A stretch of 51,827 nt of DNA from Bacteroidaceae bacterium (GCA_017940605.1 JAGAYF010000034.1:1-51827), one strand, 5' to 3'. Numbered from the stretch's first letter, positions 7,209 through 16,078 are shown. Made by a program: numbers and translations. Notes: generated by a model not told the origin, from the sequence alone.

Positions 7209-7792
7209 GAAAAATCTTGTCTGACCGTGACTACATACTGGTGAGTCATTCCCCACGACGCAGGCAGTTGCTGGAGGGACTGGGACTGCAGTTCCGATTG
7301 GCGGAGTCGAGTGCCGAGGAAGTGTGTCCTGCCCATTTGAAAAGGGAGGAAATCCCACTGTACCTGAGCAACCTGAAAGCCGAGGGCTGTGTCGTGGATG
7401 ACATGACCGAGAAAAGTTTGCTGATAGCGGCCGATACGATTGTATGGGCCGGCGGAAAGGCCCTGGGAAAGCCACATGATGCCGCTGAAGCCAGGGAAAT
7501 GCTGCAAACCCTCTCGGGTAAGACCCACGAAGTGATTACAGGCGTGACATTGAAGAGCCTGACGGCCAAAAGGCAATTCCACAATGTGTCGAAAGTCACC
7601 TTTGCCGACCTGGACGACGATGAGGTGGACTATTATATCCGGCAATACCGCCCCTTTGACAAGGCAGGGGCCTACGGAATACAGGAATGGATAGGCTTGA
7701 TGGGGGTGAAAGGTATTGAGGGATGCTTCTACAATGTGATGGGGCTTCCTGTGCAGCACCTGTATGCTGAACTGAAAAAATGGGCAGACTGA
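7202..7792 (+). CDS. maf: Maf-like nucleoside triphosphate pyrophosphatase
   Basis: 196 residues from ATG 7202. Maf proteins hydrolyse dTTP, UTP or modified nucleotides to monophosphates. The family signature is seen in 'LVSHSPRRRQLLEGLGLQF', with the catalytic aspartate in 'LIAADTIVWAGGKALGKP', 'TGVTL' and the C-terminal 'PFDKAGAYGIQEW.G'. The start at 7202 overlaps the kdsC stop by 7 bases. An earlier in-frame ATG at 7175 would add nine residues that do not resemble the family. Confidence 0.9.
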   Translation: MVGKILSDRDYILVSHSPRRRQLLEGLGLQFRLAESSAEEVCPAHLKREEIPLYLSNLKAEGCVVDDMTEKSLLIAADTIVWAGGKALGKPHDAAEAREMLQTLSGKTHEVITGVTLKSLTAKRQFHNVSKVTFADLDDDEVDYYIRQYRPFDKAGAYGIQEWIGLMGVKGIEGCFYNVMGLPVQHLYAELKKWAD

Positions 7793-7837
7793 ACAGACTA
7801 TAAATGAAATATTGACGTTATAACATTAAAAGAATTG

Positions 7838-8305
7838 ATGGATATGAAAAAGTTATTTTTATGGACAGCAGCTGTGATGATGGGCATCATCCTACTGGGC
7901 AGCTGCGAAGATGACAATGATGTGAAGTCAAAGTTGCCCGTATTCAGCGACATTGTCTTTGATACAGACGTGCTGAGGGCAGGCGAGACAGTGACGGCAA
8001 CGGCCGTGCAGTCGCAAAAGGGAAAGTTGCTGGACCGTACGGAATATACATGGAAGAACAACGACACAACTGTCGTGAGAAACCTGATATACGGACAAAA
8101 AGGCTCGGACGGCAATCCGTCTTGGACGTTTGTCGTTCCCAGCAATGTCAGGACATTGAACCTCACTTTCACCGGCCGTTACAACTTGTCGGGACAACCA
8201 GTCAACCAGAACGGCAGCCAGTCGATACCCAGCGGCTCGGTGGTGTACCAAATGGCTTCGCTGGTGGGTTATGTGACCATAACGAAGTCGGTCAGGATAG
8301 AATAA
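7838..8305 (+). CDS. Small lipoprotein of unknown function
   Basis: About 155 residues. It begins MDMKKLFLWTAAVMMGIILL followed by GSC, a clear lipoprotein signal with acidic residues (EDDND) straight after the cysteine, consistent with surface or periplasmic anchoring in Bacteroidota. The mature part has an Ig-like or beta-sandwich look: 'DTDVLRAGETVTATAVQSQK', 'SWTFVVPSNVRTLNLTFTGR'. No family is recognised. It starts at ATG 7838 or 7844. It lies between maf and glmM in the same direction, 45 bases after maf. Confidence 0.75.
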   Translation: MDMKKLFLWTAAVMMGIILLGSCEDDNDVKSKLPVFSDIVFDTDVLRAGETVTATAVQSQKGKLLDRTEYTWKNNDTTVVRNLIYGQKGSDGNPSWTFVVPSNVRTLNLTFTGRYNLSGQPVNQNGSQSIPSGSVVYQMASLVGYVTITKSVRIE

Positions 8306-8333
8306 TGCAAAACTTGTAGCAGACGAAAACTGT

Positions 8334-9728
8334 ATGACACTGATAAAAAGTATTTCGGGATTCCGTGGAACGATAGGAGGACCGACAGGTGATTCGCTGA
8401 ATCCCCTGGATATCGTAAAATTTGTGAGTGCGTATGCCTACCAACGCCGTAAGGCGGATGTTGGCTCAAAGAACCATACGATAGTAGTGGGGCGCGATGC
8501 CCGCATATCGGGTGAAATGGTGTCGCATGTCGTGTGTGGAACGTTGATGGGATTGGGATATGATGTCCTTAATATCGGCTTGGCCTCCACGCCTACGACA
8601 GAATTGGCAGTTACGATGTCGAACAGCTGCGGCGGACTGATATTGACGGCCAGTCACAACCCCCGACAGTGGAATGCGCTGAAATTGCTGAATGAAAAAG
8701 GGGAATTCCTGAATGCAGAGGAGGCTGCTGAAGTGGTCCGTCTGGCCGAGGAAGGAAACTTTGAGTATGCCGATGTAGACCATATGGGGAAATATACGGA
8801 GGACAACTCTTACCAACAAAAGCATATTGAACTGGTCAAGTCGTTGGAACTGGTGGATGTGGATGCCATCAGGAACGCCCATTTCAAGGTAGCCATTGAT
8901 ACGGTCAATTCGGTGGGCGGTATCATACTGCCTGACTTGTTGCATCAGTTGGGGGTTGAGGTTGTAGAGGGACTTTACACAGACCCTACCGGAGATTTCC
9001 AGCACAATCCAGAGCCCTTGGAGAAAAACCTGGGTGCACTGAAGGCCGTCATGGAAAGCGGAAAATATGATATAGGCTTTGTGGTAGACCCCGATGTGGA
9101 CCGTTTGGCATTGTTCTGTGAGGATGGCACGATGTACGGTGAGGAATACACCTTGGTCACGGTGGCAGACTACATCCTGCAGCATGAGAAGGGTGCGACT
9201 GTCAGCAACCTGAGTTCCACACGGGCCTTGAGGGACGTGGCTTCACAATACGGATGCCAATACTATCCGGCAGCAGTGGGCGAAGTCAATGTCGTGGCCA
9301 AGATGAAGGAAACCCATGCCGTGATAGGCGGCGAAGGAAACGGCGGCGTCATCTACCCCAAAGCGCATTACGGACGGGATGCGCTGGTGGGAATCGCCCT
9401 GATATTGACCTATCTGGCCAAAAGGAACATGAAGACCAGCGAATTGCGCAGGACTTATCCGTCCTATGTGATTACAAAAAACAGGATAGACCTGACTCCT
9501 GAGATAGATGTCGAGAAGATTCTCCGGCAAGTGGAGGATAATCACAAGGAAGACCAAGTTACCAATATTGATGGTGTGAAATTGGATTTTCCTGACGGTT
9601 GGGTGCATCTGCGCAAGAGCAATACAGAGCCCATCATTCGCGTGTATTCGGAAGCGGGAACGGAAGAGCGTGCCGAATCGTTGGCCCAAATGATGATGGA
9701 CGAGATAGATGCAATAGCCAGAAGGTAA
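8334..9728 (+). CDS. glmM: Phosphoglucosamine mutase / phosphohexomutase
   Basis: 464 residues of the alpha-D-phosphohexomutase family. It interconverts 6-phosphate and 1-phosphate forms of glucosamine (or mannose/glucose), feeding UDP-GlcNAc and cell-wall synthesis. The phosphoserine is in TASHNP (S107), the magnesium loop is DPDVDR at 251-256, the sugar-specificity loop is GGEGNGG near 331-337, and the phosphate-binding loop 'RKSNTEPIIRVYSEAG' is near the C-terminus. GEGNGG is typical of bacterial and archaeal GlmM/ManB. It is followed 17 bases later by fdtA, consistent with a sugar-nucleotide cluster. Confidence 0.87.
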   Translation: MTLIKSISGFRGTIGGPTGDSLNPLDIVKFVSAYAYQRRKADVGSKNHTIVVGRDARISGEMVSHVVCGTLMGLGYDVLNIGLASTPTTELAVTMSNSCGGLILTASHNPRQWNALKLLNEKGEFLNAEEAAEVVRLAEEGNFEYADVDHMGKYTEDNSYQQKHIELVKSLELVDVDAIRNAHFKVAIDTVNSVGGIILPDLLHQLGVEVVEGLYTDPTGDFQHNPEPLEKNLGALKAVMESGKYDIGFVVDPDVDRLALFCEDGTMYGEEYTLVTVADYILQHEKGATVSNLSSTRALRDVASQYGCQYYPAAVGEVNVVAKMKETHAVIGGEGNGGVIYPKAHYGRDALVGIALILTYLAKRNMKTSELRRTYPSYVITKNRIDLTPEIDVEKILRQVEDNHKEDQVTNIDGVKLDFPDGWVHLRKSNTEPIIRVYSEAGTEERAESLAQMMMDEIDAIARR

Positions 9729-9745
9729 AAATAAAAAAAGTGACG

Positions 9746-10168
9746 ATGAAGACGCAGGCAGGTGAGCCGCAATGCAAACTGATTACGCTGACCGAGGTGA
9801 GTGAAAGCAGGGGGTCGCTGTGCTTTGCGGAGTCGGAAAAGGAAATTCCTTTCCCCATCAAGAGGGTCTTCTGGATTTATGACGTGCCTACCGGTGCAAC
9901 GCGTGGTCAGCACGCCAATTGGAAATGTGCGGAAGTGATATTTCCGCTTCATGGGGCATTTGATATCATAATTGATGACGGTAGGTATCACAAAACCTAC
10001 CATCTGGATACCCCCAGCCGGGGAATCTTGATTCCTGCAGGGGTGTGGTGCGAACTGAAGAACTTCCAGTCAGGGACGGTTTGCATGGTGTGTGCCGACC
10101 AGTCCTACAGTGAGGAGTACTATGTGAACGATTATCAGCAATATTTGGAAGAAAGAAGATGCAGGTAG
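9746..10168 (+). CDS. fdtA: dTDP-4-oxo-6-deoxyglucose 3,4-oxoisomerase (WxcM/FdtA cupin)
   Basis: 140 residues, the usual size for this cupin isomerase. It converts dTDP-4-keto-6-deoxyglucose to the 3-keto isomer on the way to dTDP-3-amino-3,6-dideoxy sugars. Family features are 'FPIKRVFWIYDVPTGATRGQ' with the catalytic histidine in RGQHA (H56), 'DTPSRGILIPAGVWCELKNF' and the end 'YSEEYYVNDYQQYL'. The start is ATG 9746; a longer open frame runs back into glmM and is rejected. It overlaps the next gene by 10 bases. Together with the aminotransferase at 11105 it defines the pathway; rmlA and rmlB are not in the window. Confidence 0.88.
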   Translation: MKTQAGEPQCKLITLTEVSESRGSLCFAESEKEIPFPIKRVFWIYDVPTGATRGQHANWKCAEVIFPLHGAFDIIIDDGRYHKTYHLDTPSRGILIPAGVWCELKNFQSGTVCMVCADQSYSEEYYVNDYQQYLEERRCR

Positions 10169-11103
10169 AGCGATACAGCGAAAAATGGGCTGATGATTGG
10201 AATCGTCTTGTGGGGGAATCCTGCAACGGAACGTTCTTGTTTCACCGTGACTACATGGATTACCACAAGAACAGGCTGACAGACTGCTCCTTGATGTTTT
10301 CCCACAAGGGAAAATGGGTGGGACTGCTGCCGGCCAGCCTGCATCAGGATGAAATCAGGTCGCATGGCGGACTGACCTACGGAGGTTTGCTCTGGAGGGC
10401 GGAGACGCATTTTGAAACAGTGGAATTCATGTATAAAGAGGCGGTCGAATACTATTCAAAAGAACTGAAAGCGGTTCGGTTGCTCTACAAAACAATTCCA
10501 TATATATATAGTAGCTATCCAGCGCAGGATGATTTGTACATCCTCTTCCAAAATAATGCGCAGCTAAAGGCGCGGGGACTTTCTTCTGCCATCCTGTTGG
10601 CGGATTCTTTGCCCTTTTCCCAATTGCGGAAACGGCATGTTCGGAAAGCATTGGACGCAGGTTTGCAGGTAGACAGGACGGAATCGCCGGAAAACTGGCA
10701 GTCTTTTTGGCAAATACTGACCAATGTGCTGCAAAGGTGTCATTCTGTTCAGCCGGTACATTCCCTGGATGAAATACTTTATCTTAAATCTTATTTTCCC
10801 AAAAAAATCGTGTTGCAGACGGTGACGGGCCATGGACACATAGTGGCGGGCTGTGTATTGTATCTGACCAAGCAAACTGTGCACGTACAATACATTTCGG
10901 CCAATGAGGAAGGGCGTGCATTGGGGGCTTTGGACCTGTTGTTCTCCCAAATCGTGGAGCAATATCGCAAGGAATACGTGTATCTGGATTTCGGAATCTC
11001 GACAGAACAGGGGGGGGATGTGCTGAATCATGGATTGCTGTTCCAAAAAGAAGGCTTTGGCGGCCGTTCCGTCTGCTATGACCAATATGTAATACAACTG
11101 TAA
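10159..11103 (+). CDS. FemAB/GNAT-like acyltransferase of the amino-sugar cluster
   Basis: 314 residues. It has the two-lobed GNAT/FemAB look: 'GTFLFHRDYMDYHKNRLTDC', 'GLLPASLHQDEIRSHGGLTY', then 'QLRKRHVRKALDAGLQV' and the acyl-CoA-type end 'GALDLLFSQIVEQYRKEYVY' with 'LDFGIST'. Such proteins lie between fdtA and fdtB homologues in several Bacteroidales. The likely role is N-acylation of the 3-amino sugar, replacing the unrelated left-handed-helix acetyltransferase FdtC of the classical pathway. This role is inferred from position. It ends one base before the aminotransferase start. Confidence 0.7.
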   Translation: MQVERYSEKWADDWNRLVGESCNGTFLFHRDYMDYHKNRLTDCSLMFSHKGKWVGLLPASLHQDEIRSHGGLTYGGLLWRAETHFETVEFMYKEAVEYYSKELKAVRLLYKTIPYIYSSYPAQDDLYILFQNNAQLKARGLSSAILLADSLPFSQLRKRHVRKALDAGLQVDRTESPENWQSFWQILTNVLQRCHSVQPVHSLDEILYLKSYFPKKIVLQTVTGHGHIVAGCVLYLTKQTVHVQYISANEEGRALGALDLLFSQIVEQYRKEYVYLDFGISTEQGGDVLNHGLLFQKEGFGGRSVCYDQYVIQL

Positions 11104-11104
11104 G

Positions 11105-12217
11105 ATGAAAATTCCGTACCTTCCCCTGCTAAAAATAACGCAATCGTTTGAGCCGCACCTGTCTCAGGCGGTAAAGAACGTGATAGATTCGGGTTGGTAC
11201 TTGTTGGGAGAGGAAACGGCCCGTTTTGAAAGCCAGTTTGCGCAATACTGCGGCGTGTCGGACTGTGTGGGAGTGGGAAACGGCCTGGATGCGCTGAAGA
11301 TTATCCTGATGTCAATGAAGTTACAGCATGATTGGGCGGCTGACGATGAGGTCATAGTGCCGGCCCATACCTTTATTGCGTCGGCAGAGGGCATTGTACA
11401 TGCAGGATTGCGCCCTGTTTTCTGCGATGTATCGGAAGACGATGGGCTGTTGGACCCTGCGCAGGTGGAAAAAAGCATTACCGACAAGACACGGGCCATC
11501 ATGGCGGTCCATCTGTACGGAAAAGTTGTCCCAATGGATGCCATTAGGGAGATTGCGCAAAGACATCATCTGAAAGTCATTGAAGATGCCGCCCAGGCTC
11601 ACGGCGCAACGGACGCAAGTGGGCGGCGTGCTGGTTCTTTGGCCGATGCAGCGGCCTTTAGCTTTTATCCGGGAAAGAATTTGGGCTGCCTGGGAGACGG
11701 CGGCGCAATTCTTACGCAGGATAAGGACCTTGCCATGCTGTGCCGTCAGGTTGCCAACTACGGACAAACAAGGAAATACGTCCATGATACGCTGGGGGTT
11801 AATTCGCGTATGGATGAAATACAGGCCAGTGTGCTTTCCGTCAAGCTGACGCGGTTGGACAAAGACAATGCGTACAGAAGAAACTTGGCCCGGCTGTACC
11901 TGAACGGCATCCAGCACCCTGAAGTCAAATTGCCCCATGGCGGAAAATATGATGCAGGCTGTGTGTACCACATCTTTCCTGTTTTCAGCGAGCGGCGTGA
12001 CGCTTTGCAGTCATGGCTGGCCCAAAATGGAATAGAAACGCTCATCCATTATCCCATTCCGCCCCATAGGCAACGGTCCTTTGCGGCTTGGGATCAAGCA
12101 GAGTTCCCTGTCGCACAGAGGATGTGCCGCACGGAATTGAGCCTGCCGCTCCATCCTTGTATGACGCAGGAAGACGTGTTGTTTGTTATTGATAAAATCA
12201 ATCAGTTCTCATGTTGA
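11105..12217 (+). CDS. fdtB: dTDP-3-amino-3,6-dideoxyhexose transaminase (DegT/DnrJ/EryC1)
   Basis: 370 residues. A PLP-dependent aminotransferase that adds the 3-amino group to the keto sugar made by FdtA. Landmarks are 'GVGNGLDALKIIL', 'VIEDAAQAHGA' (D161), the PLP-binding lysine in SFYPGKNLGCLGDGGA (K191), 'LGVNSRMDEIQASVL' and 'HYPIPPHRQ'. These fit the FdtB/QdtB group better than general DegT proteins. It overlaps the glycosyltransferase downstream by 7 bases. Whether the product is Fuc3N or Qui3N cannot be told from sequence. Confidence 0.87.
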   Translation: MKIPYLPLLKITQSFEPHLSQAVKNVIDSGWYLLGEETARFESQFAQYCGVSDCVGVGNGLDALKIILMSMKLQHDWAADDEVIVPAHTFIASAEGIVHAGLRPVFCDVSEDDGLLDPAQVEKSITDKTRAIMAVHLYGKVVPMDAIREIAQRHHLKVIEDAAQAHGATDASGRRAGSLADAAAFSFYPGKNLGCLGDGGAILTQDKDLAMLCRQVANYGQTRKYVHDTLGVNSRMDEIQASVLSVKLTRLDKDNAYRRNLARLYLNGIQHPEVKLPHGGKYDAGCVYHIFPVFSERRDALQSWLAQNGIETLIHYPIPPHRQRSFAAWDQAEFPVAQRMCRTELSLPLHPCMTQEDVLFVIDKINQFSC

Positions 12218-13017
12218 CCATCGATATTCTCATCAGTGCCACCAATCAGCGCATAGTACGCATCAAGGACCTCCTGCTGGAGGAGGCCGAAGGGGTGCAT
12301 TATGTCGTATCCTACCAGTATTCGGATGACAAGTTCCTTTCATTGATTCCGCCGCCGCTGGAAACCTATGCCGATGTGGTGATTGACAAGAACAAGGGTA
12401 AGGGACTTTCCAAGAGCAGGAATCGTGCGCTGGAATTAGCCCAGAACGACTTGGTCTACTTCATAGATGACGACACCGTGCTGATACCTGAGGCCATCGA
12501 TGTGATAAGAAAGACTTTCGAGGAAAACCCCGACATGGACATTGCCCTCTTTCAGGCACAGACATACGCGGGAGCGCCTTTGCGCGACTACCCAAGGGAA
12601 GCGAAGGAGGTCACAAGTTTCCGCGACAGATTCCCAGTCCTGGCCTATGAGATGGTATGTCGGCGCGAAAAGGTGCAAGGCATCCTGAAATACGACACAA
12701 GGTTCGGCCTGGGCTCGGGCCGTTTCCTCTGCTATGAACAGCAGGTGTGGTTGGAAGACGCATTGCGTGCGGGGCTCAAGATAAAGTATTTCCCGTCGCC
12801 CATCATCAAGACTTCTGCCATATACAAGCCCTTGCTGTTGTTGATGGATTCTCATGTCCAACAGGCATTGGGCGGATTGCTGGCCTACGTCTACAAGGCC
12901 AAAGCCCCTGTGTCGGCCTGTCACTTTGCATACTACATGGCCCGCAAGGGAAAGCGGAATTTCTTTTCCGTGTTGAAGTCCCTGATGCAGGGAATCTTCC
13001 TCCTGAACCGAAGATAA
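12211..13017 (+). CDS. Family 2-like glycosyltransferase, paralogue 1
   Basis: 268 residues. An inverting GT-A fold enzyme expected to add a sugar in surface-polysaccharide assembly. The nucleotide-sugar motif is 'YFIDDDTVLIPEA' (DDD), preceded by 'GKGLSKSRNRAL', which binds the diphosphate region in this group. The opening 'LTIDILISATNQRI' lacks the usual 'VSVVIPTYN' and belongs to a divergent group shared with the next gene. No membrane segment is obvious. Donor and acceptor are unknown; the fdt genes upstream make a 3-acylamino-dideoxyhexose donor plausible for one of the three enzymes. Confidence 0.8.
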   Translation: MLTIDILISATNQRIVRIKDLLLEEAEGVHYVVSYQYSDDKFLSLIPPPLETYADVVIDKNKGKGLSKSRNRALELAQNDLVYFIDDDTVLIPEAIDVIRKTFEENPDMDIALFQAQTYAGAPLRDYPREAKEVTSFRDRFPVLAYEMVCRREKVQGILKYDTRFGLGSGRFLCYEQQVWLEDALRAGLKIKYFPSPIIKTSAIYKPLLLLMDSHVQQALGGLLAYVYKAKAPVSACHFAYYMARKGKRNFFSVLKSLMQGIFLLNRR

Positions 13018-13041
13018 TGACGCAACCTAACTTTATTATAT

Positions 13042-13839
13042 ATGTTATCATTAGAAATCCTGATTTGTACGCTCAACGAAGGCATCCTGAAAGTACCTTC
13101 GTTGTTGCTGCCGCCAGAAGAAGGGGTTTCGTGGATGGTCTCTTTTCAATACACGGAGCAAAAATGGCTGGATGCCGTACCCCATGAATTGGCAGAGAGA
13201 GATGATGTAAGGGTGCTCCCTGTGAAGGGAGAGGGCCTTTCGGCCAACCGCAACCACGCCTTGCGAAATGCGCAGGGCGACGTGTTGCTGATTGCCGACG
13301 ATGATTTGAAATACCTGCCCAAGCGCCTGGAGTGGGTGCGCAAGGCCTACGTGGACCATGCTTCCATAGACTTTGCCTGTTTCCAACTGATTGACTATAG
13401 CGGTGCTTCCATCAAGGATTACCCCTACCGTTCCCACTTGTACCAATCCATGCCAAAGGGCTTTTGGTTCAGTTCGTGCGAGATTACGATGCGCCGAAGT
13501 GTCTTGCCCTTGTATTTTGATGAGCGCTTTGGCCTGGGTGCGCCGTTCCTTGGGGCAGGCGAGGAGGAGGTCTTCCTGTGGCAGGCCTACCAGAAAGGGC
13601 ATAAGATCAAGTATTTCCCGTTTCCCATCGCCATGACCAATCCCCATACGACGGGAGAGGCGTTTTACGAAGATCCGCGCTTGCAGCGTTCCAAGGGGGC
13701 AGTGCTGTACATGATGCACGGCACGTGGGGAGCTATGTTGCGATGCCTGAAATTTGCCCTGTTCCATGCCAACGGCCATAATCCCTATGCATTGCTGAAG
13801 CAGATGTGGCGTGGTATTTTCTATGTGCGCGGCAAATGA
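13042..13839 (+). CDS. Family 2-like glycosyltransferase, paralogue 2
   Basis: 265 residues, clearly related to the preceding gene: 'LSLEILICTLNEGILKVPSL', then 'GEGLSANRNHAL', 'LIADDDLKYLPKRL' and 'RFGLGAPFLGAGEEEVFLWQ' align with the same blocks upstream, including the shared 'IKYFPSPI/IKYFPFPI'. The pair probably arose by tandem duplication with divergence. Its TGA overlaps the next ATG (ATGA at 13836-13839). Confidence 0.8.
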   Translation: MLSLEILICTLNEGILKVPSLLLPPEEGVSWMVSFQYTEQKWLDAVPHELAERDDVRVLPVKGEGLSANRNHALRNAQGDVLLIADDDLKYLPKRLEWVRKAYVDHASIDFACFQLIDYSGASIKDYPYRSHLYQSMPKGFWFSSCEITMRRSVLPLYFDERFGLGAPFLGAGEEEVFLWQAYQKGHKIKYFPFPIAMTNPHTTGEAFYEDPRLQRSKGAVLYMMHGTWGAMLRCLKFALFHANGHNPYALLKQMWRGIFYVRGK

Positions 13840-14744
13840 AAATCAGCGTAGTCATCCCTTTTTACAACCGTTCAGAATACCTGGAACGCACGCTTAGTAC
13901 AATTGTAAGACAAGAATATCCTGTTGATTCATTGATTCTTGTTGACAATTGTTCAAGCGATGATTCCTGTGTGGTTGCTGAGAATTTCCTGAAGCGGCAT
14001 CCGCAAGTATCGGCCCAGCTGATCAGATGTGACAAGCCTGGTGCGGCGGCTGCCCGCAACGCCGGTTTGCAAAGGGTGACGACCGATTATGTCTATTTCT
14101 TTGACAGCGACGATGAAATGTCGCCCCATTTCCTGGCGGATGCCGCCGATTGCATGGCGGATGCCGCATGTGATCTTCTGGTGTGCAGGACCAGCATCCT
14201 GTTTGAGGACGGACGGACGCATGTCCGCGATTACGGATTTTCCCACATGCCTTCCCACCAGATTTCTACGGCATTCCTGTCCACGCAGTCCATGGTCATC
14301 AGGACCGACTACCTCAGAAAATGCGGCGGTTGGAATGAGAGCCTGTTCTATTGGAACGACTGGGAACTGGGGGTGCGGCTGCTCTTGGGAAGCCCTGTGG
14401 TTAAATTTATGGAAAACAAGATTTACCATACGATTCATGCCCATAAGGACAGCATTACGGGCAATGCCTATTCTGCCCATGTCGAGGACATGCTGAAGGC
14501 CTTTCAGGCCGTCAGGGATGACATCTTGGCAGGGCCTGAGACATACAGGAGAAAATCGCTGGCGGCGCTGGTGAAGAGGCAGTGTATCATGGCCGGTACA
14601 GTCAGGCGCGAGGGAGACCGGAAGGGGGCATGCAGAATTTTGCAGCATGTGGAAACGGATTCCGTTTCGCCGGGTATGCGGTTGCTGGGCCGCTTGCTGT
14701 ATTGTTATACCGCCCTTGGCGGGCGTGGGGCATGGCGGTTGTGA
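13836..14744 (+). CDS. Glycosyltransferase family 2
   Basis: 302 residues with the classical GT2 opening MKISVVIPFYNRSEYLERTL, 'LVDNCSSDDS', 'KPGAAAARNAGL' and the metal-binding 'YFFDSDDEMSPHFL'. 'NESLFYWNDWELGVRLL' carries the usual catalytic-region acidic residues. It is translationally coupled to the gene before. It is the last gene of the rightward sugar cluster; the next gene faces it. Confidence 0.88.
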   Translation: MKISVVIPFYNRSEYLERTLSTIVRQEYPVDSLILVDNCSSDDSCVVAENFLKRHPQVSAQLIRCDKPGAAAARNAGLQRVTTDYVYFFDSDDEMSPHFLADAADCMADAACDLLVCRTSILFEDGRTHVRDYGFSHMPSHQISTAFLSTQSMVIRTDYLRKCGGWNESLFYWNDWELGVRLLLGSPVVKFMENKIYHTIHAHKDSITGNAYSAHVEDMLKAFQAVRDDILAGPETYRRKSLAALVKRQCIMAGTVRREGDRKGACRILQHVETDSVSPGMRLLGRLLYCYTALGGRGAWRL

Positions 14745-14873
14745 TGCCGTGCACGTAAGAATTTAATTGACAATAGTTTTAGTAATTCATTCCCCTGCAA
14801 TGGGGGCATGGCAAGGCTGATGAAATTTCCTTGTCGCACGCATGCTGTGACTGCAAGGCGCAAAAGGCGGGCG

Positions 14874-14935
14874 TATGCGGCCCGAAAAATTTTCGACAAG
14901 GCGTAAATGCTCTGTGAACAAGGCGTAAAAAATGC
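14874..14935 (+). repeat. 62-bp CAAGGCG repeat, copy A
   Basis: One of three 62-bp copies (others at 21834-21895, minus orientation, and 41317-41378). It starts tatgcggcccgaaa and carries CAAGGCG at 14896-14902 and 14918-14924, 22 bp apart. A third CAAGGCG lies just upstream at 14854-14860. The right end runs into an inverted repeat, AAGGCG (14920-14925) against CGCCTT (14942-14947), around a ATGCAT centre, which could terminate transcription between the two convergent genes. Confidence 0.75.
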
Positions 14936-14980
14936 ATTTTTCGCCTTATTTGCAGATTCTCATCCATGGCAAGGGTTTTT

Positions 14981-16078
14981 TCAGGCCTTGTTCCAAAAAT
15001 CAAGGTACTCTTGGGCAACCTTGATGTGATCGTGAAATTTTTCTATGTACTGAATGCTTTTCCGGGACAGGTCCTCTATCCGTTCCGGATGGAGCACCAG
15101 TTGTTCCAATGCGTCATACACGCTGTCTTCATGGGGCAGGACGTTGACCACGGGGCGCAGGTCGGTGTCGCCCAGCAGGTCGTAGGCCTCAGGCTCGCCG
15201 CCGCCCACCACGACCAGGCCCTGCGCCATGGCCATGAGGGCGTTCATGGCGGGCGTGTAGCTGTACAACTGGTCGAGCAGCACGTGGCTGTCGTCCATCA
15301 TGCGGCAGTATTGCTCAAAGGGGACGGACTCGGCTTTTTCTGTGACGACGCGGGTGGGGTAGCTTGACTGCAGTCGCTCCAGGGCTCTAAGCATGATGTC
15401 AGTGCCCTTGTAGGCATTGCGCTGGCGTTGTATGCCGATGAAGAAGTGCACGCTGCCGTCGCTCTGCCTGACCCTGGGCTGCCGCTGCCTGATGTCGATG
15501 GGAAATGGGATGAACTGTGTCTTTTCGGGGTAGTGGGGCATGTAGCACATGTGGTATTCGTACAGCCCCGACACGATGCCGTCGCAGTCCTGGGCCACCC
15601 GGCAGTTGAGCCGGCCCTTCGGGCCGTTGAGCCAGTTGGCTATCCATGTGTCATTCTCCTGACTGTGGCGGATTTGGCTGCCCAAGTTGAAGTCGGAGTA
15701 GCGGAACGTCGTGCCGTCCAGGCAGGTCCGTACCCAATAGTGGTCCATGCCGAACGCTCCCAGGTACACCTTCTTGTTGTGCCTGCGCAGGAATTGATAG
15801 AAGGGCTTGATGCGCTGCGCTTTGAGGGGTAGGAATACGGGATTGATGAGTTGGACGACATCGTAGCCGCGGAAGCGGCGGAACTGACGCCACAGGCCGA
15901 TGTAGTACCGCAGGGAGCTCAGTCTGCCCATGGACGGTCGCTTCAAATCAATGTCGCGCGGATAGTTTTTCCAGTTGTCGCCGTCGGATGCCACGCACAC
16001 GTCATGCCCCAAGGCCCTCAGGCCCTGGCCCAAGGTCCAGTGGACGTTGCTGTAGTCGCCTAACAGGAGGATTTTCAT
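14981..16078 (-). CDS. Glycosyltransferase (GT1/GT4-like, GT-B fold)
   Basis: 365 residues from the ATG at 16078 (MKILLLGDYSNVHWTLGQGL). The N-terminal lobe starts with a Rossmann strand and glycine-rich turn, and the C-terminal lobe carries 'FIGIQRQRNAYKGTDIMLRA', a 'MDDSHVLLDQLYSYTPAMNA' acidic helix and 'GGGEPEAYDL', the nucleotide-binding E-x7-E-like region of GT4 enzymes. It probably belongs to surface-glycan synthesis with the convergent cluster. The open frame extends 72 codons further upstream, but a -7 box at 16089-16096 and the good match at MKILL favour the shorter start. Confidence 0.8.
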   Translation of the reverse strand: MKILLLGDYSNVHWTLGQGLRALGHDVCVASDGDNWKNYPRDIDLKRPSMGRLSSLRYYIGLWRQFRRFRGYDVVQLINPVFLPLKAQRIKPFYQFLRRHNKKVYLGAFGMDHYWVRTCLDGTTFRYSDFNLGSQIRHSQENDTWIANWLNGPKGRLNCRVAQDCDGIVSGLYEYHMCYMPHYPEKTQFIPFPIDIRQRQPRVRQSDGSVHFFIGIQRQRNAYKGTDIMLRALERLQSSYPTRVVTEKAESVPFEQYCRMMDDSHVLLDQLYSYTPAMNALMAMAQGLVVVGGGEPEAYDLLGDTDLRPVVNVLPHEDSVYDALEQLVLHPERIEDLSRKSIQYIEKFHDHIKVAQEYLDFWNKA

